NCBI GenBank assembly: GCA_016711325.1
Contig: JADJTH010000008.1
Location: forward strand, 248,001 to 312,000
Length of the DNA: 64,000 nt
Direction: 5' to 3'
DNA from: Nigerium sp.
GTDB lineage: Bacteria > Actinomycetota > Actinomycetes > Propionibacteriales > Propionibacteriaceae
A program made the position numbers and the translations under genes. Positions 52,340-61,650 of the stretch are shown here, piece after piece. Under the pieces are notes generated by a model. It was not told the DNA's origin. It saw only the letters and a program-made list of their open reading frames with translations, and searched no databases. How positions within the stretch are numbered: the stretch's first letter is position 1; each line of letters begins with the position of its first letter.

Positions 52340-53086
52340 ATGACCGAAGCGCTGTTCCTGGCCGACCTGGATTCCCCCCAGGTGGGCGACACGTTTACCC
52401 TCAGCGGCGACGAGGGCCGCCACGCCGCCGTCGTGCGCCGCATCCGGGTGGGGGAGACGATCATGATCGCCGACGGTGCGGGCACCGGCGTCAAGGGCAC
52501 GGTGACGGTCGTCGACAAGGCGTCCGTCACGCTCGCGATCGAGCAGGTGCTGACCGCGGAGACCCCCACGGTCCGTTATCACGCCGTCCAGGCGCTCGCG
52601 AAGGGCGACCGCGCCGAACTGGCCGTCGAGATGCTGACCGAGGTGGGCGTGGACCGGGTGATCCCGTGGCAGTCGTCCCGCTCGGTGGTGCGCTGGACGG
52701 GCGACCGTGCGACGCGCGCGCTGGCCCGCTGGCGCTCGACCGCCCGCGAGGCCACCAAGCAGAGCCGTCGACTGAGGGTGCCTGTCGTCACGGCGGCGAT
52801 GACGACGCCCGAACTGGTCCTGCTGATCGAGCAGATGGATGCCGCGTTCGTGTTGCACGAGGGCGCGCGGGTGTCGCTGAATCGGGTCGAGGTGCCGGCC
52901 GAGGGCGACATCTTGATCATCATCGGCCCCGAGGGCGGGCTCACCGACGACGAGGTCGCGACCTTCGAGGCCGCGGGGGCGCGCCAGGTGCTGGTGAGCG
53001 ACGGCGTCCTGCGTACCTCGACGGCCGGCGTGGTGGCATTGGCGCAGTTGCAGGCGCTCCAGCGGCGCATCACGCAGGCCAAGTGA
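52340..53086 (+). CDS. rsmE: 16S rRNA (uracil(1498)-N(3))-methyltransferase
   Basis: SAM-dependent SPOUT enzyme methylating U1498 in the decoding region. 248 residues: an N-terminal PUA-like domain (about 1-75; FTLSGDEGRHAAVVRRIRVG) and a trefoil-knot SPOUT domain with QALAKGDRAELAVEMLTEVG near 86-105, IIIGPEGGLTDDEV near 193-206 and LGxRILR equivalent VSDGVLRTSTAGVVAL near 217-232. ATG with CGAGGAG upstream; the end overlaps the tgt start. Confidence 0.95.
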   Translation: MTEALFLADLDSPQVGDTFTLSGDEGRHAAVVRRIRVGETIMIADGAGTGVKGTVTVVDKASVTLAIEQVLTAETPTVRYHAVQALAKGDRAELAVEMLTEVGVDRVIPWQSSRSVVRWTGDRATRALARWRSTAREATKQSRRLRVPVVTAAMTTPELVLLIEQMDAAFVLHEGARVSLNRVEVPAEGDILIIIGPEGGLTDDEVATFEAAGARQVLVSDGVLRTSTAGVVALAQLQALQRRITQAK

Positions 53087-54321
53087 CGGGGCAGGAGGCG
53101 TCCGGGTTCGGGTTCACGCCGGGTGTCGAGTTGCGCGGAGGGCGCGGTCGGACGGGCGCGATCCACACCCCGCACGGCGACATCGCGACGCCCGCGTTCA
53201 TCGCGGTCGGCACGAAGGCGACCGTCAAGGCGGTGACGCCCGAGGCCGTCGCCGATCTCGGCGCCCAGGCGGTGCTCGCCAACGCCTACCACCTGTATCT
53301 GCAGCCCGGCTCCGAGATCGTGGACGCCGCGGGCGGGCTCGGCGCGTTCATGAACTGGGCCGGCCCCACGCTCACCGACTCGGGCGGCTTTCAGGTGATG
53401 AGCCTGGGCGTCGGCTTCAAGAAGGTGCTCGCCATGGACGCCGCCGGCGTGGCCGACGACGACGTGATCGCCGAGGGCAAGGAACGCCTCGCGCACGTCG
53501 ACGAAGACGGCGTCACCTTCAAGAGTCATCTCAACGGCGACCTGCACCGGTTCACGCCCGAGGTGAGCATGCGCGTGCAGCATGAGATCGGCGCCGACAT
53601 CATCTTCGCCTTCGACGAGCTCACCACGTTGAGGAACACCCGCGCCTACCAAGAGGAGTCGGTGGCCCGCACCCATCGCTGGGCCGGGCGCTGCCTCGCG
53701 GCGCACGACGAACTCACGCGGGAGCGGTCGCACCGCCCCTACCAGGCGCTGTTCGGTGTCGTCCAGGGCGCCCAGTACGAGGACTTGCGCAGGAGGGCCG
53801 CGCGTGGGCTGGCCGAGCTCGACGTGTCAGGGCGGCGCTTTGACGGCTTCGGCATCGGCGGGGCGCTGGAGAAGGAGAAGCTGGGCACGATCGTCGGCTG
53901 GTGCGCCGACGAACTTCCGGTCGACAAGCCCCGGCACCTCCTCGGCATCTCCGAGCCGGACGACTTCTTCGCGGCGATCGCCAACGGCGCGGACACGTTC
54001 GACTGCGTCAATCCCTCGCGTGTCGCCCGGAACTCGGCGGTGTACGGCGCGGACGGTCGCTACAACCTTCTCACCGCCGCCAGCCGCCGCCACTTCGGAC
54101 CGATCGAGGACGGCTGCGACTGCTACACGTGCGCGCACTACACACGCGCCTACCTGCATCACCTGTTCAAGGCCAAGGAGATGCTCGGCGCGACGCTGGC
54201 GACGATCCACAACGAGCGCTTCACCGTCCGCCTCGTGGACGACATCCGTGCCGCGATCGAGCAGGGCCGGTTCGAGGAGTTCCGCGCGGCCTTCCTCGGT
54301 CGTTTCTACGCCCGGCGCTGA
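53083..54321 (+). CDS. tgt: tRNA-guanine(34) transglycosylase
   Basis: Exchanges G34 of GUN-anticodon tRNAs for a queuine precursor. 412 residues. Catalytic Asp in LTDSGGFQVMSL near 97-108, substrate pocket GVVQGAQYEDLRRRAARGL, nucleophile region GADTFDCVNPSRVARN near 304-319 and the zinc site CDCYTCAHYTRAYLHHLF near 346-363. GTG 53083 overlaps rsmE by 4 bases. No queC/D/E/F/G genes are visible; a queuosine-precursor transporter is encoded nearby, pointing to salvage. Confidence 0.95.
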   Translation: MTGQEASGFGFTPGVELRGGRGRTGAIHTPHGDIATPAFIAVGTKATVKAVTPEAVADLGAQAVLANAYHLYLQPGSEIVDAAGGLGAFMNWAGPTLTDSGGFQVMSLGVGFKKVLAMDAAGVADDDVIAEGKERLAHVDEDGVTFKSHLNGDLHRFTPEVSMRVQHEIGADIIFAFDELTTLRNTRAYQEESVARTHRWAGRCLAAHDELTRERSHRPYQALFGVVQGAQYEDLRRRAARGLAELDVSGRRFDGFGIGGALEKEKLGTIVGWCADELPVDKPRHLLGISEPDDFFAAIANGADTFDCVNPSRVARNSAVYGADGRYNLLTAASRRHFGPIEDGCDCYTCAHYTRAYLHHLFKAKEMLGATLATIHNERFTVRLVDDIRAAIEQGRFEEFRAAFLGRFYARR

Positions 54322-54345
54322 GACCGGACGCGAAAGGAATCAAGC

Positions 54346-55083
54346 ATGGTCACCGTCGTCAGCGGCGCGCGCAGCGACGTGGGCCGCGTGCGCGCCAACA
54401 ACGAGGACAGCCTGCTGGTGGGGCCACGCATCTGGGCGGTCGCCGACGGCATGGGCGGTCACGCGGCGGGCGAGGTGGCCAGTTCGCTGATCGTCGAGGG
54501 CCTGGCGGCGCTGACGCGTGGCGCGCTCCGACCGGTCGATCTGACGTCGGCCCTCCACCGGATCAACGCGCGCATCGTCCGGTACGGGAGCGACCACCCG
54601 CAGGCGCACGGGCTCGGCAGCACGGTCGCCGGGCTGGCGGCCGTCACCGTCGACGACGCCGCTTGCTGGGCGGCGTTCAACGTCGGCGACAGCCGGGTCT
54701 ACCGCCAGGACGGCGATACCCTGCGCCGCGTCACGGTCGACCACACCGAGGTCGAGGAACTCCTGCAAGCCAAGGTGATCACGCCCGCGCAGGCGAGGGT
54801 CCACCGTGGCCGGCATTTCCTCACCCGCACGCTCGGGCAATCCCGACCGCCTCAGGTCGACCTGTGGCTGCTGCCACAGCGGGCAGGGGAGCGGTTCGTG
54901 GTGTGCTCGGACGGACTCAGCTCGGAGCTCGAGGACGAGCGCATCGCCGCCATCGCGGTGGCCGGTGCGCATGGTGCGGGGCCGGCGCCCCAGGAAGCGG
55001 CGGATGCCCTCGTGGAGGCCGCGCTGGCGGCGGGCGGGCGCGACAACGTGTCGGTGATCGTGCTCGACGTGCGCGAGTCCTGA
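54346..55083 (+). CDS. PP2C-family serine/threonine phosphatase
   Basis: Mn2+/Mg2+-dependent protein phosphatase, 245 residues. Metal-binding motifs SDVGRVRANNEDSLLV near 10-25, VADGMGGHAAGEVAS near 32-46, CSDGLSSELEDE near 186-197 and GGRDNVSVIVL near 229-239 give the complete PP2C signature. No transmembrane helix, so cytosolic; partner kinase not in the window. ATG with GAAAGGA upstream, 24 bases after tgt. Confidence 0.93.
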   Translation: MVTVVSGARSDVGRVRANNEDSLLVGPRIWAVADGMGGHAAGEVASSLIVEGLAALTRGALRPVDLTSALHRINARIVRYGSDHPQAHGLGSTVAGLAAVTVDDAACWAAFNVGDSRVYRQDGDTLRRVTVDHTEVEELLQAKVITPAQARVHRGRHFLTRTLGQSRPPQVDLWLLPQRAGERFVVCSDGLSSELEDERIAAIAVAGAHGAGPAPQEAADALVEAALAAGGRDNVSVIVLDVRES

Positions 55084-55121
55084 CCAGGTGATCGGAGGTC
55101 GTGCCGTGATGAGGCGGACGG

Positions 55122-55850
55122 CTACGCGCGATCGGGTTCGTGGCGTTTCACGGTCGTGATGACGCGGTAGGTGACCGGCAGCAGCAGGATCTCGACGGTC
55201 ACCTTGTAGACGAAACCGACGACGATGTAGTTCGCGAGGATGGGCAGCGGGATGGACCCGCCGCCGAGGAACGCGCCGAGCGGGCCGAACGCGATCGTGC
55301 AGAACAGCAGCGTGTCCACGAACTCGCCGACCACGGTCGAGCCGATCAGCCGGACCCACAACCGGTCCTCGCCGAACCGCTGCTTGATCCGCACCAGCAC
55401 CCAGGCGTTCAGGAGTTGCCCCGCAAGATAGCCGGCCAGGCTCGCCACCACGATCCGGGGCACGAAGCCGAGCACGGCGACCCAGGCGTCCTGATGCGGC
55501 CAGTCGGCGGCCGGGGGCGTGAGGGACACCACCCAGAACGTCAGGCTCATCAGCGCGCTCATCGCGAAGCCGACGCCGATGGCGCGCCGGGCGCGGCGCA
55601 GCCCGTACACCTCGGCGAGCACGTCGCCGAGCACGTAGGTCAGCGGGAACAGGAACGCGCCACCGTCGGTGATGATCGGCAGGACGGGGAACCCGCCGAC
55701 CAGGACCTCGGGACCGAACTGGATGAGCTTGGTCGCGGCCACGTTCGAGATGAGCAGCATGGCGACGAAGACCGCCACGATCAGGTCGTAGTTCCCGCGG
55801 ATCCGTGGGAAGGTCTCGGTCGCCGGCGTGCCGGGCGCGGAGGCTGTCAC
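55122..55850 (-). CDS. Queuosine precursor transporter (VUT/YhhQ family)
   Basis: Membrane transporter of about six helices, 242 residues. Family landmarks: AMLLISNVAATKLIQFG near 31-47, DGGAFLFPLTYVLGDVLAEV near 61-80, AGYLAGQLLNAWVLVRIK and IGSTVVGEFVDTLLFC near 165-180. E. coli YhhQ imports preQ0/preQ1. GTG 55850 is chosen because the long upstream extension (to 55967) is not family-like. Its position 38 bases from the end of the tgt-PP2C transcript supports a queuosine salvage role. Confidence 0.88.
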   Translation of the reverse strand: MTASAPGTPATETFPRIRGNYDLIVAVFVAMLLISNVAATKLIQFGPEVLVGGFPVLPIITDGGAFLFPLTYVLGDVLAEVYGLRRARRAIGVGFAMSALMSLTFWVVSLTPPAADWPHQDAWVAVLGFVPRIVVASLAGYLAGQLLNAWVLVRIKQRFGEDRLWVRLIGSTVVGEFVDTLLFCTIAFGPLGAFLGGGSIPLPILANYIVVGFVYKVTVEILLLPVTYRVITTVKRHEPDRA

Positions 55851-55926
55851 GGCAGGTGAGCGTACCGTGACGAGGACTCCGTCCCGATACGCCCCAAATG
55901 GCGGGGGAAGGTGGCAGGATCGGTGC

Positions 55927-56361
55927 ATGAGCGAGAACGACTTCGACCAGGGCTCCGGCGACAGCACCGTTGAGCAGCTTCAGGCCTCCGATACGCTCAT
56001 CGACAGAGGTGTCGACGACGTGCTGGACGAGGGTTACATCGCGCCCGACCATTGGTCGCCGGCCCAGGGATTCGGCAGCACGCCGGCCGAGATGCGCCAG
56101 GGCGAGACACTCGACATGAGGATCGCGCAGGAGCAGCCCGAGGCGACCGCGCCCGACGATTCGCCGTGGAACCCCGACGGCGAGTCGCGCGAGGTCGGCT
56201 CCCGGCGTGCCGGACGCCTGGTGGACGCCAACCGCGGCGAGGGCGGCGCCGACACGACGCACGAGTCGGTGGCCTTCTCCGTCGGCATCGACGGCGGCGC
56301 GGCGTCGGCCGAAGAGGCGGCGATGCACATCATCGAGCCCGAGGACGACGACGTCGAGTGA
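55927..56361 (+). CDS. DUF5709 family protein
   Basis: 144 residues, acidic and probably largely disordered. Contains SDTLIDRGVDDVLDEGYIAP (about 22-41), PDHWSPAQGFGSTPAEMRQG (about 41-60) and ARLVD-type tail RRAGRLVDANRGEG, the signature of an actinobacterial family of unknown function. ATG start; the stop overlaps the GTG of phoH by 4 bases, so it is coupled to phoH. Confidence 0.8.
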   Translation: MSENDFDQGSGDSTVEQLQASDTLIDRGVDDVLDEGYIAPDHWSPAQGFGSTPAEMRQGETLDMRIAQEQPEATAPDDSPWNPDGESREVGSRRAGRLVDANRGEGGADTTHESVAFSVGIDGGAASAEEAAMHIIEPEDDDVE

Positions 56362-57338
56362 GTGAGCCCCGCGCGGCGTACCGCCGCATCGCTGTCCCCG
56401 CGTCCATTCCGATGGTCACGATCGTCGGGCCGCGCGACGAGTTCCTGCGCATTCTCGAGCGCGAACTGGACGCCGACGTGCACGTGCGCGGCAACGAGAT
56501 CTCCCTGGACGGCACGCCCGAGGCCGTCACGCACGGCGCCGAGGTGCTCACCGAGATGATCACGGTGGCGCGCACGGGGCAGGGCTTGACCGGCGACGCG
56601 GTGCAGCGGATCGTGTCGATGGCGTCCGAACCTGCGGGCGTGCAGCCCTCCGAGGTGCTGACGCAGAACATCCTCTCGAGCCGGGGTAGGACGATCCGGC
56701 CCAAGACGCTCAATCAGAAGCGTTACGTGGACGCCATCGACGCCCACACGGTGGTGTTCGGTATCGGCCCGGCCGGCACGGGCAAGACCTACCTCGCCAT
56801 GGCCAAGGCGGTCCAGGCGCTGCAGGCCAAGGAGGTCAACCGGATCATCCTCACCCGCCCCGCGATCGAGGCCGGCGAGCGGCTCGGGTTCCTGCCGGGA
56901 ACCCTGAACGACAAGATCGATCCGTACCTGCGGCCCTTGTACGACGCCCTCCACGACATGGTCGACGCCGAGTCGGTGCCGAAGCTGCTCACCGCGGGCA
57001 CCATCGAAGTGGCGCCGCTGGCCTACATGCGCGGGCGCACGCTGAACGATGCGTTCATCATCCTCGACGAGGCGCAGAACACGTCGATGGAGCAGATGAA
57101 GATGTTCCTGACCAGGCTCGGGTTCAACTCGAAGATGGTGGTGACGGGCGACGTCACGCAGGTCGACCTGCCGGGCGGCATGAGGTCGGGCCTGCGCGAG
57201 GTTCCGGGGATCCTCGATGGCGTGCACGACATCGCCTTCTGTCAGCTCACGAACCGGGACGTGGTGCGCCACCAGCTCGTCGGCCGGATCGTCGCGGCCT
57301 ACGACCGGTTCGAGTCGACCTCGATGGGCCGCCGATAG
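56358..57338 (+). CDS. phoH: PhoH family protein
   Basis: RNA-associated ATPase-like protein, 326 residues. N-terminal KH-like domain (about 12-75; PMVTIVGPRDEFLRILEREL) and PhoH ATPase domain with Walker A GIGPAGTGKTYLA near 134-146 and Walker B AFIILDEAQNTS near 232-243. Operon with ybeY, corC-like gene and era, as in most bacteria, suggesting rRNA maturation. GTG at 56358. Confidence 0.93.
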   Translation: MSEPRAAYRRIAVPASIPMVTIVGPRDEFLRILERELDADVHVRGNEISLDGTPEAVTHGAEVLTEMITVARTGQGLTGDAVQRIVSMASEPAGVQPSEVLTQNILSSRGRTIRPKTLNQKRYVDAIDAHTVVFGIGPAGTGKTYLAMAKAVQALQAKEVNRIILTRPAIEAGERLGFLPGTLNDKIDPYLRPLYDALHDMVDAESVPKLLTAGTIEVAPLAYMRGRTLNDAFIILDEAQNTSMEQMKMFLTRLGFNSKMVVTGDVTQVDLPGGMRSGLREVPGILDGVHDIAFCQLTNRDVVRHQLVGRIVAAYDRFESTSMGRR

Positions 57339-57347
57339 GATGGCGGC

Positions 57348-57806
57348 GTGATCGACCTCAACAACGAGTCCGGCGTGCGGGTGGACGAGCAGCGCCTCGT
57401 CCAGCTCGCGATCTTCGCGCTCGCCGAACTGCGCATCCACCCGCAGGCCGAGCTGTCGATCCTGCTGGTCGACGAGACGACCATGGCCGACTACCACCGG
57501 CGCTTCATGAATCTGCCGGGCCCGACCGATGTGCTGAGCTTCCCCATGGACGAGCTGCGCCCGCCCTCCGACGACGACGAGCCGCCGCTGGGGCTGCTGG
57601 GTGACATCGTGCTGTGCCCGACGATCACCGCCGCGCAGGCTGCCGAGAACGGCCGGACGCCGGAGGGCGAGGCCGACTACCTGCTGGTCCACGGCCTGCT
57701 GCATCTGCTCGGCTTCGACCACGCCGAACCCGAGGAGCACGCGGTGATGTTCGGCCTCAACGATCGTCTCGTCGCCGCCTGGGAGGCCTCGCGCGCGAGC
57801 GCATAG
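57348..57806 (+). CDS. ybeY: Endoribonuclease YbeY
   Basis: Zinc-dependent RNase in 16S rRNA 3'-end maturation and ribosome quality control, 152 residues. The three-His site is LVHGLLHLLGFDHAEPEE near 113-130 (HGxxHLxGxDH), with TDVLSFPMDE near 60-69. GTG 57348, 9 bases after phoH, also lies 6 bases after TAGGAT (57336-57341), a possible internal promoter. Confidence 0.95.
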   Translation: MIDLNNESGVRVDEQRLVQLAIFALAELRIHPQAELSILLVDETTMADYHRRFMNLPGPTDVLSFPMDELRPPSDDDEPPLGLLGDIVLCPTITAAQAAENGRTPEGEADYLLVHGLLHLLGFDHAEPEEHAVMFGLNDRLVAAWEASRASA

Positions 57807-57932
57807 GCGGGGCGGCGTGGAGATGCGCCTCCTGTCGGCCCCGCCCGAAACGCCACCATGGCGGCGGCGTGGAGGTGCGGGCGGGCGGCGCTAGAATGGC
57901 GGCTCACGTGTTGGCCGAGAGATGGGGACACC

Positions 57933-59312
57933 CTGCTAACCGAATCCGAGTGGGTCGTGCTGGCTGGTGCGGTCGTCTGTGTCCTGCTGGCCGGCGTGTT
58001 CACCGCGGTCGAGAGCGCCCTGCAGTCGTTCAGCAAGTCCCGCGCCGAGGCTCACCTCAAGGAGGGCGCGCGCGGCGCGGAGAAGCTGGTCCAGATCACG
58101 CAGGACCCGGCGCCCTCCCTCAACACCCTGCTTTTCTTGCGCCTGGTGCTCGAGTTCAGCGCGATGGCCATCGTCGGGGTCGTGGTGTTCACCCACCTCG
58201 AGCCGCTGTGGGCGAGGTTGCTGTACACCATCGGCCCGATGACGATCGTGTCGTTCGTGCTCCTCGGCGTGGCCGCGCGCACGCTCGGACGCCAGCACGC
58301 CGACGCGGTGGCGCTGCGCACCTCCGGGTTGACCGGCGCCCTCACCACGGTGCTCGGCCCGATCCCGCAGATCCTGATCGTGATCGGCAACGTCATCACG
58401 CCCGGCCGTGGGTTCACCGACGGCCCGTTCACCTCCGAGGCGGAGCTGCGGGAACTGGTCGACATGGCCGAGGCGTCCGAGGTGATCGAGGACGGCGAGC
58501 GCCGCATGATCCACTCGGTGTTCGAACTCGGCGACACGATCGTCAAGGAGGTGATGGTCCCCCGCACCGAGATGGTGTGGATCGAGGCCGAGAAGACGCT
58601 GCGGCAAGGGCTGTCGCTCGCGCTGCGCTCCGGCTTCAGCCGCATCCCGGTGATCGGCAACGACGTCGACGACGTGCTCGGCATCCTCTATCTCAAAGAC
58701 CTCATCCGCCGCCTCTACGACAACCCCTCGGGGCAGTCGTCCGAGACCGTCGCCCTGCTGATGCGCAAGCCGACGTTCTGCCCCGACTCCAAGCCGGTGA
58801 ACGATCTACTCGCCGAGATGCAGCTGACCCGCAGCCACGTCGTGATCGTCATCGACGAGTTCGGCGGCACGGCCGGCCTGGCGACCATCGAGGACATTCT
58901 CGAAGAGATCGTCGGCGAGATCGTCGACGAGTACGACGAGGAGATCCCGCCGTGGGCGCAACTCGCCGATGGTCGCTTTCGCGTCAGCTCGCGGCTGCCG
59001 GTCGACGAGCTGGGCGAGTTGTTTGGCCTGAAGGTCGACGACGACGACGTGGACACTGTGCTGGGCCTGATGGCCAAAGAACTGAACAGGATCCCGATTC
59101 CCGGGTCGAGCGTGGTCTGGGAGGGCATCGAGCTCGTCGCCGAGCGCGCATCGGGCCGGCGTCACGCGGTCCAGACCGTGGTCGCCGGCCTGGTCGTCGG
59201 TGCGGACGCGGACGCGGGCGTCGACGCCGCCGTCGCGCTGGCGGCGGGGCCGGCTCCGGGCTGGCGTGTCGATTCGATCTCACCAACAACTCCCGCGGAA
59301 GGCGAATCATGA
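57933..59312 (+). CDS. CNNM/CorC-family membrane protein (second copy)
   Basis: About 459 residues. Membrane domain (about 1-140; VVLAGAVVCVLLAGVFTAVE), CBS pair (about 180-320; MVPRTEMVWIEAEKTL, IDEFGGTAGLATIEDILEEI) and CorC/HlyC domain (about 330-410), then a short Ala-rich tail. The start is uncertain: the first in-frame ATG (57858) lies upstream of a TAGAAT box (57892-57897) and encodes atypical residues; CTG 57933 with GGGGA before it, or GTG 57957, fit better. It overlaps era by 4 bases. Paralogue at 8,751. Confidence 0.85.
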   Translation: MLTESEWVVLAGAVVCVLLAGVFTAVESALQSFSKSRAEAHLKEGARGAEKLVQITQDPAPSLNTLLFLRLVLEFSAMAIVGVVVFTHLEPLWARLLYTIGPMTIVSFVLLGVAARTLGRQHADAVALRTSGLTGALTTVLGPIPQILIVIGNVITPGRGFTDGPFTSEAELRELVDMAEASEVIEDGERRMIHSVFELGDTIVKEVMVPRTEMVWIEAEKTLRQGLSLALRSGFSRIPVIGNDVDDVLGILYLKDLIRRLYDNPSGQSSETVALLMRKPTFCPDSKPVNDLLAEMQLTRSHVVIVIDEFGGTAGLATIEDILEEIVGEIVDEYDEEIPPWAQLADGRFRVSSRLPVDELGELFGLKVDDDDVDTVLGLMAKELNRIPIPGSSVVWEGIELVAERASGRRHAVQTVVAGLVVGADADAGVDAAVALAAGPAPGWRVDSISPTTPAEGES

Positions 59313-60322
59313 GCGAACCGTTCGATACCGAAGGCATGGATGCCGCCGAGCTGGCCCTGTTCCGTGAGGCCGGGGCGCCCGCGCCCGGGCCCATCCCGGT
59401 ACCCGAGGGCTTTCGATCGGGCTTCGCCTGCTTCGTCGGACGCCCCAATGCCGGCAAGTCGACGCTGACGAACGCGATCGTGGGTGAGAAGATCGCGATC
59501 ACCTCGTCGAAGCCGCAGACCACCCGTCGGATCATCCGCGGCATCGTGAACCGTCCGCTCGCGCAGCTCGTCCTGGTGGACACGCCGGGCCTGCACCGTC
59601 CGCGCACCCTGCTGGGGCAGCGGCTCAACGATCTCGTCTACGAGACCTGGTCCGGCGTCGACGTGATCGGCGTGTGCCTGCCGTGCAGCCAGCGGATCGG
59701 CCCGGGCGACGAATACCTGCTGCGCGAGATCGCGTCGCTGCCGCGGCGTCCGAGGCTGGTGGCTCTCGCGACCAAGACCGACCTGGTCGGCCCCGGGCGC
59801 ATCGCGCAGCACCTCGCGAAGATCGCGTCGATGGAAGAGGAGTTGAACCTGCGCTGGGACGCGATCGTCCCCGTCTCGGCGCTCACCGGCGATCAGGTCG
59901 GCATCGTGCTCAATGAGCTGATGAGCCACCTGCCGCCCGGTCCGCCGCTGTATCCCGACGGCGAGGTGACCGACGAGCCGGTGGAGACGAGGATCGCCGA
60001 ACTGATCCGCGAGGCCGCCCTCGAAGGTGTCACCGACGAGCTGCCGCACTCGATCGCCGTCGTCATCGACGAGATGCGCCCGCGCGAGGACCGGCCCGCC
60101 GACCAGCCCATGATGGACGTGTTCGCCTCGATCATCGTCGAACGCGACAGCCAGAAGGGCATCATCATCGGACACCGCGGCGAACGCCTCAAAGAGGTGG
60201 GCAGGGCCGCCCGCCTGCAGGCGCGCGACCTGCTCGGCATGCCCGTGCACCTGGCCCTGCACGTCAAGGTGCTGTCGGACTGGCAACGCGACGCCAAGCA
60301 CCTCAACCGGCTCGGCTTCTGA
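59309..60322 (+). CDS. era: GTPase Era
   Basis: GTPase that checks 16S rRNA 3' end and 30S assembly. 337 residues. G1 GRPNAGKST near 44-52, G2/G3 KPQTTRR and VDTPGLHRPR near 92-101, G4 ATKTDL near 152-157, G5 VSALTG, and a C-terminal KH domain with IIIGHRGERLKEVG near 290-303. The N-terminal 35 residues are an extra Pro-rich extension. ATG overlaps the stop of the CNNM gene. Confidence 0.96.
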   Translation: MSEPFDTEGMDAAELALFREAGAPAPGPIPVPEGFRSGFACFVGRPNAGKSTLTNAIVGEKIAITSSKPQTTRRIIRGIVNRPLAQLVLVDTPGLHRPRTLLGQRLNDLVYETWSGVDVIGVCLPCSQRIGPGDEYLLREIASLPRRPRLVALATKTDLVGPGRIAQHLAKIASMEEELNLRWDAIVPVSALTGDQVGIVLNELMSHLPPGPPLYPDGEVTDEPVETRIAELIREAALEGVTDELPHSIAVVIDEMRPREDRPADQPMMDVFASIIVERDSQKGIIIGHRGERLKEVGRAARLQARDLLGMPVHLALHVKVLSDWQRDAKHLNRLGF

Positions 60323-60328
60323 TCTGAG

Positions 60329-61555
60329 GTGGACGCCCGTCCCGCCGGCTTGGGCGCCGGTTCCACCGTCCCCGATCACTGGTTCGACCCGCGCGTCTGG
60401 GCCGTCTTCGTGGTTGCGTTCGCCCGGCAGGGGATGCGTCGCGTCCGCGGTGCGGCGTGGCCGGTGGTCACCGCCGCGTTCGCGGCCTCGCTGGCCTACC
60501 TGTTCGCTGAGCAGGTGCTCGGACGCCCGGCTCCGGTGTTCGCGCCGATCGCGGCCTGGGTCTGCCTCGGATTCAAGGTCGACCGTGTGCCGCGCAAGGT
60601 GGCCGAGCTGGGTGTGGGCGCGACGGTCGGCGTCCTGCTGGGCGAGTTGCTCGCCGACCTCATCCACCTCGGCTGGTGGCAGGTGGGCGTCGCGCTGCTG
60701 GCGGGTGGACTCACGGGACGTTTCCTCGACCGCGGCGACCTCACCACCATCCAGGCGGGGGTGAACGCGGTCGTCATCGTCGGCATGTCGTGGTGGCAGG
60801 CGGCCGCCGGCGGATTCACCGGACGCTGGATCGATGCCCTGGTCGGCGCGGGCATCGCCTTCGTGTTCTCCGCCCTGCTGCCCCGCCATCCGACCGAGCG
60901 ACCGCGCCGCTACGCCGCAGCGGCGCTCGCCGAATTCGCCACCTTGCTCACGATGCTGAGTAGAGCGCTGACGACCGGCGACCGCGCGATGATGCGGGAC
61001 GTCCGCGCGCAGCTGCGTGCGATCCGTGCGCTGCTGGAGAACTGGGAAGAGACCCTCGTCACCGCGCGCGCGGTGGTGGCGCTGAACCCGAGCCTGTGGC
61101 GGCAGCGAGGCGAGGTCGCCGAACTCGATCGCATCTTCCGGCTGACGACGCGATCGCAGCGGGTGGCCGAGATGCTGGTGCGGCAGTCCCGCGGCATGAC
61201 CGAGGAGGTCGGCGCGATGCCCGGCCTGGGCGCCATCGCGGGCGAGGTGGCCGACGCCGCCCAGTCCCTGTCCGGTTCGGTGAGCCAGTGGAAACGCCCC
61301 GACCAGGCGCGGGCGGAACTGGAGCACATCGCCGGGCGGATCGCTCCGGCGGAACTGGCCGGGGGAGACTGGCGCCCCGCCGTGCTGGCGTCCCTGCTGC
61401 GGGCGCTGCTGATGGACCTGCTCCAGGTGACCGGCCTGTCACGCGAGCAGGCTCACGACGCGTTGATCGACACGTGGGGACGCCCGTTCGGGCCGCATGA
61501 TGGCGAGGTTCCTGCATCCGAGAGCGACGACGGCCCGTCCGCATTGTGGGGTTGA
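60329..61555 (+). CDS. FUSC/aromatic acid exporter family membrane protein
   Basis: 408 residues. An N-terminal membrane region of about six short helices (about 40-175; FAPIAAWVCLGFK, VGATVGVLLGELLADLIHLG, GVNAVVIVGMSWW) followed by a cytoplasmic helical domain (about 180-390; ATLLTMLSRALTTGD, LLENWEETLVTARAVVALNP). The pattern fits FUSC-type proteins related to aromatic-acid exporters; substrate unknown. GTG 60329, 6 bases after era. The TTGACG over its final bases (61552-61557) may serve the leuA promoter. Confidence 0.8.
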   Translation: MDARPAGLGAGSTVPDHWFDPRVWAVFVVAFARQGMRRVRGAAWPVVTAAFAASLAYLFAEQVLGRPAPVFAPIAAWVCLGFKVDRVPRKVAELGVGATVGVLLGELLADLIHLGWWQVGVALLAGGLTGRFLDRGDLTTIQAGVNAVVIVGMSWWQAAAGGFTGRWIDALVGAGIAFVFSALLPRHPTERPRRYAAAALAEFATLLTMLSRALTTGDRAMMRDVRAQLRAIRALLENWEETLVTARAVVALNPSLWRQRGEVAELDRIFRLTTRSQRVAEMLVRQSRGMTEEVGAMPGLGAIAGEVADAAQSLSGSVSQWKRPDQARAELEHIAGRIAPAELAGGDWRPAVLASLLRALLMDLLQVTGLSREQAHDALIDTWGRPFGPHDGEVPASESDDGPSALWG

Positions 61556-61577
61556 CGGACACCCAGGTGGCTTGGTG

Positions 61578-61583
61578 TACCAT
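61578..61583 (+). promoter_or_regulatory. -10 box of the leuA leader transcript
   Basis: TACCAT, then exactly 7 bases, then ATG of the leader peptide. TTGACG at 61552-61557 could be the -35, but its 20-base spacer is longer than usual. Confidence 0.55.
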
Positions 61584-61590
61584 CGCCGTC

Positions 61591-61635
61591 ATGGCATCGG
61601 TGAACCTGCTTCTTGGTCGCCGCAGCGAGGCCTAG
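61591..61635 (+). CDS. leuL: Leucine-codon leader peptide of leuA
   Basis: Fourteen-residue ORF MASVNLLLGRRSEA with three consecutive leucine codons (CTG CTT CTT). It starts 7 bases after TACCAT and is therefore probably leaderless. A terminator hairpin follows before leuA. Leucine leader peptides upstream of leuA have been described in actinobacteria, and this matches that layout. Confidence 0.85.
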   Translation: MASVNLLLGRRSEA

Positions 61636-61650
61636 GGCTCCTCCCCACCG

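Noticed and set aside
57858..57932. ATG 57858 as start of the second CNNM protein
   Set aside because: The added 25 residues (Trp/Arg/Cys-rich) are unlike the family, and a TAGAAT promoter box lies inside them.
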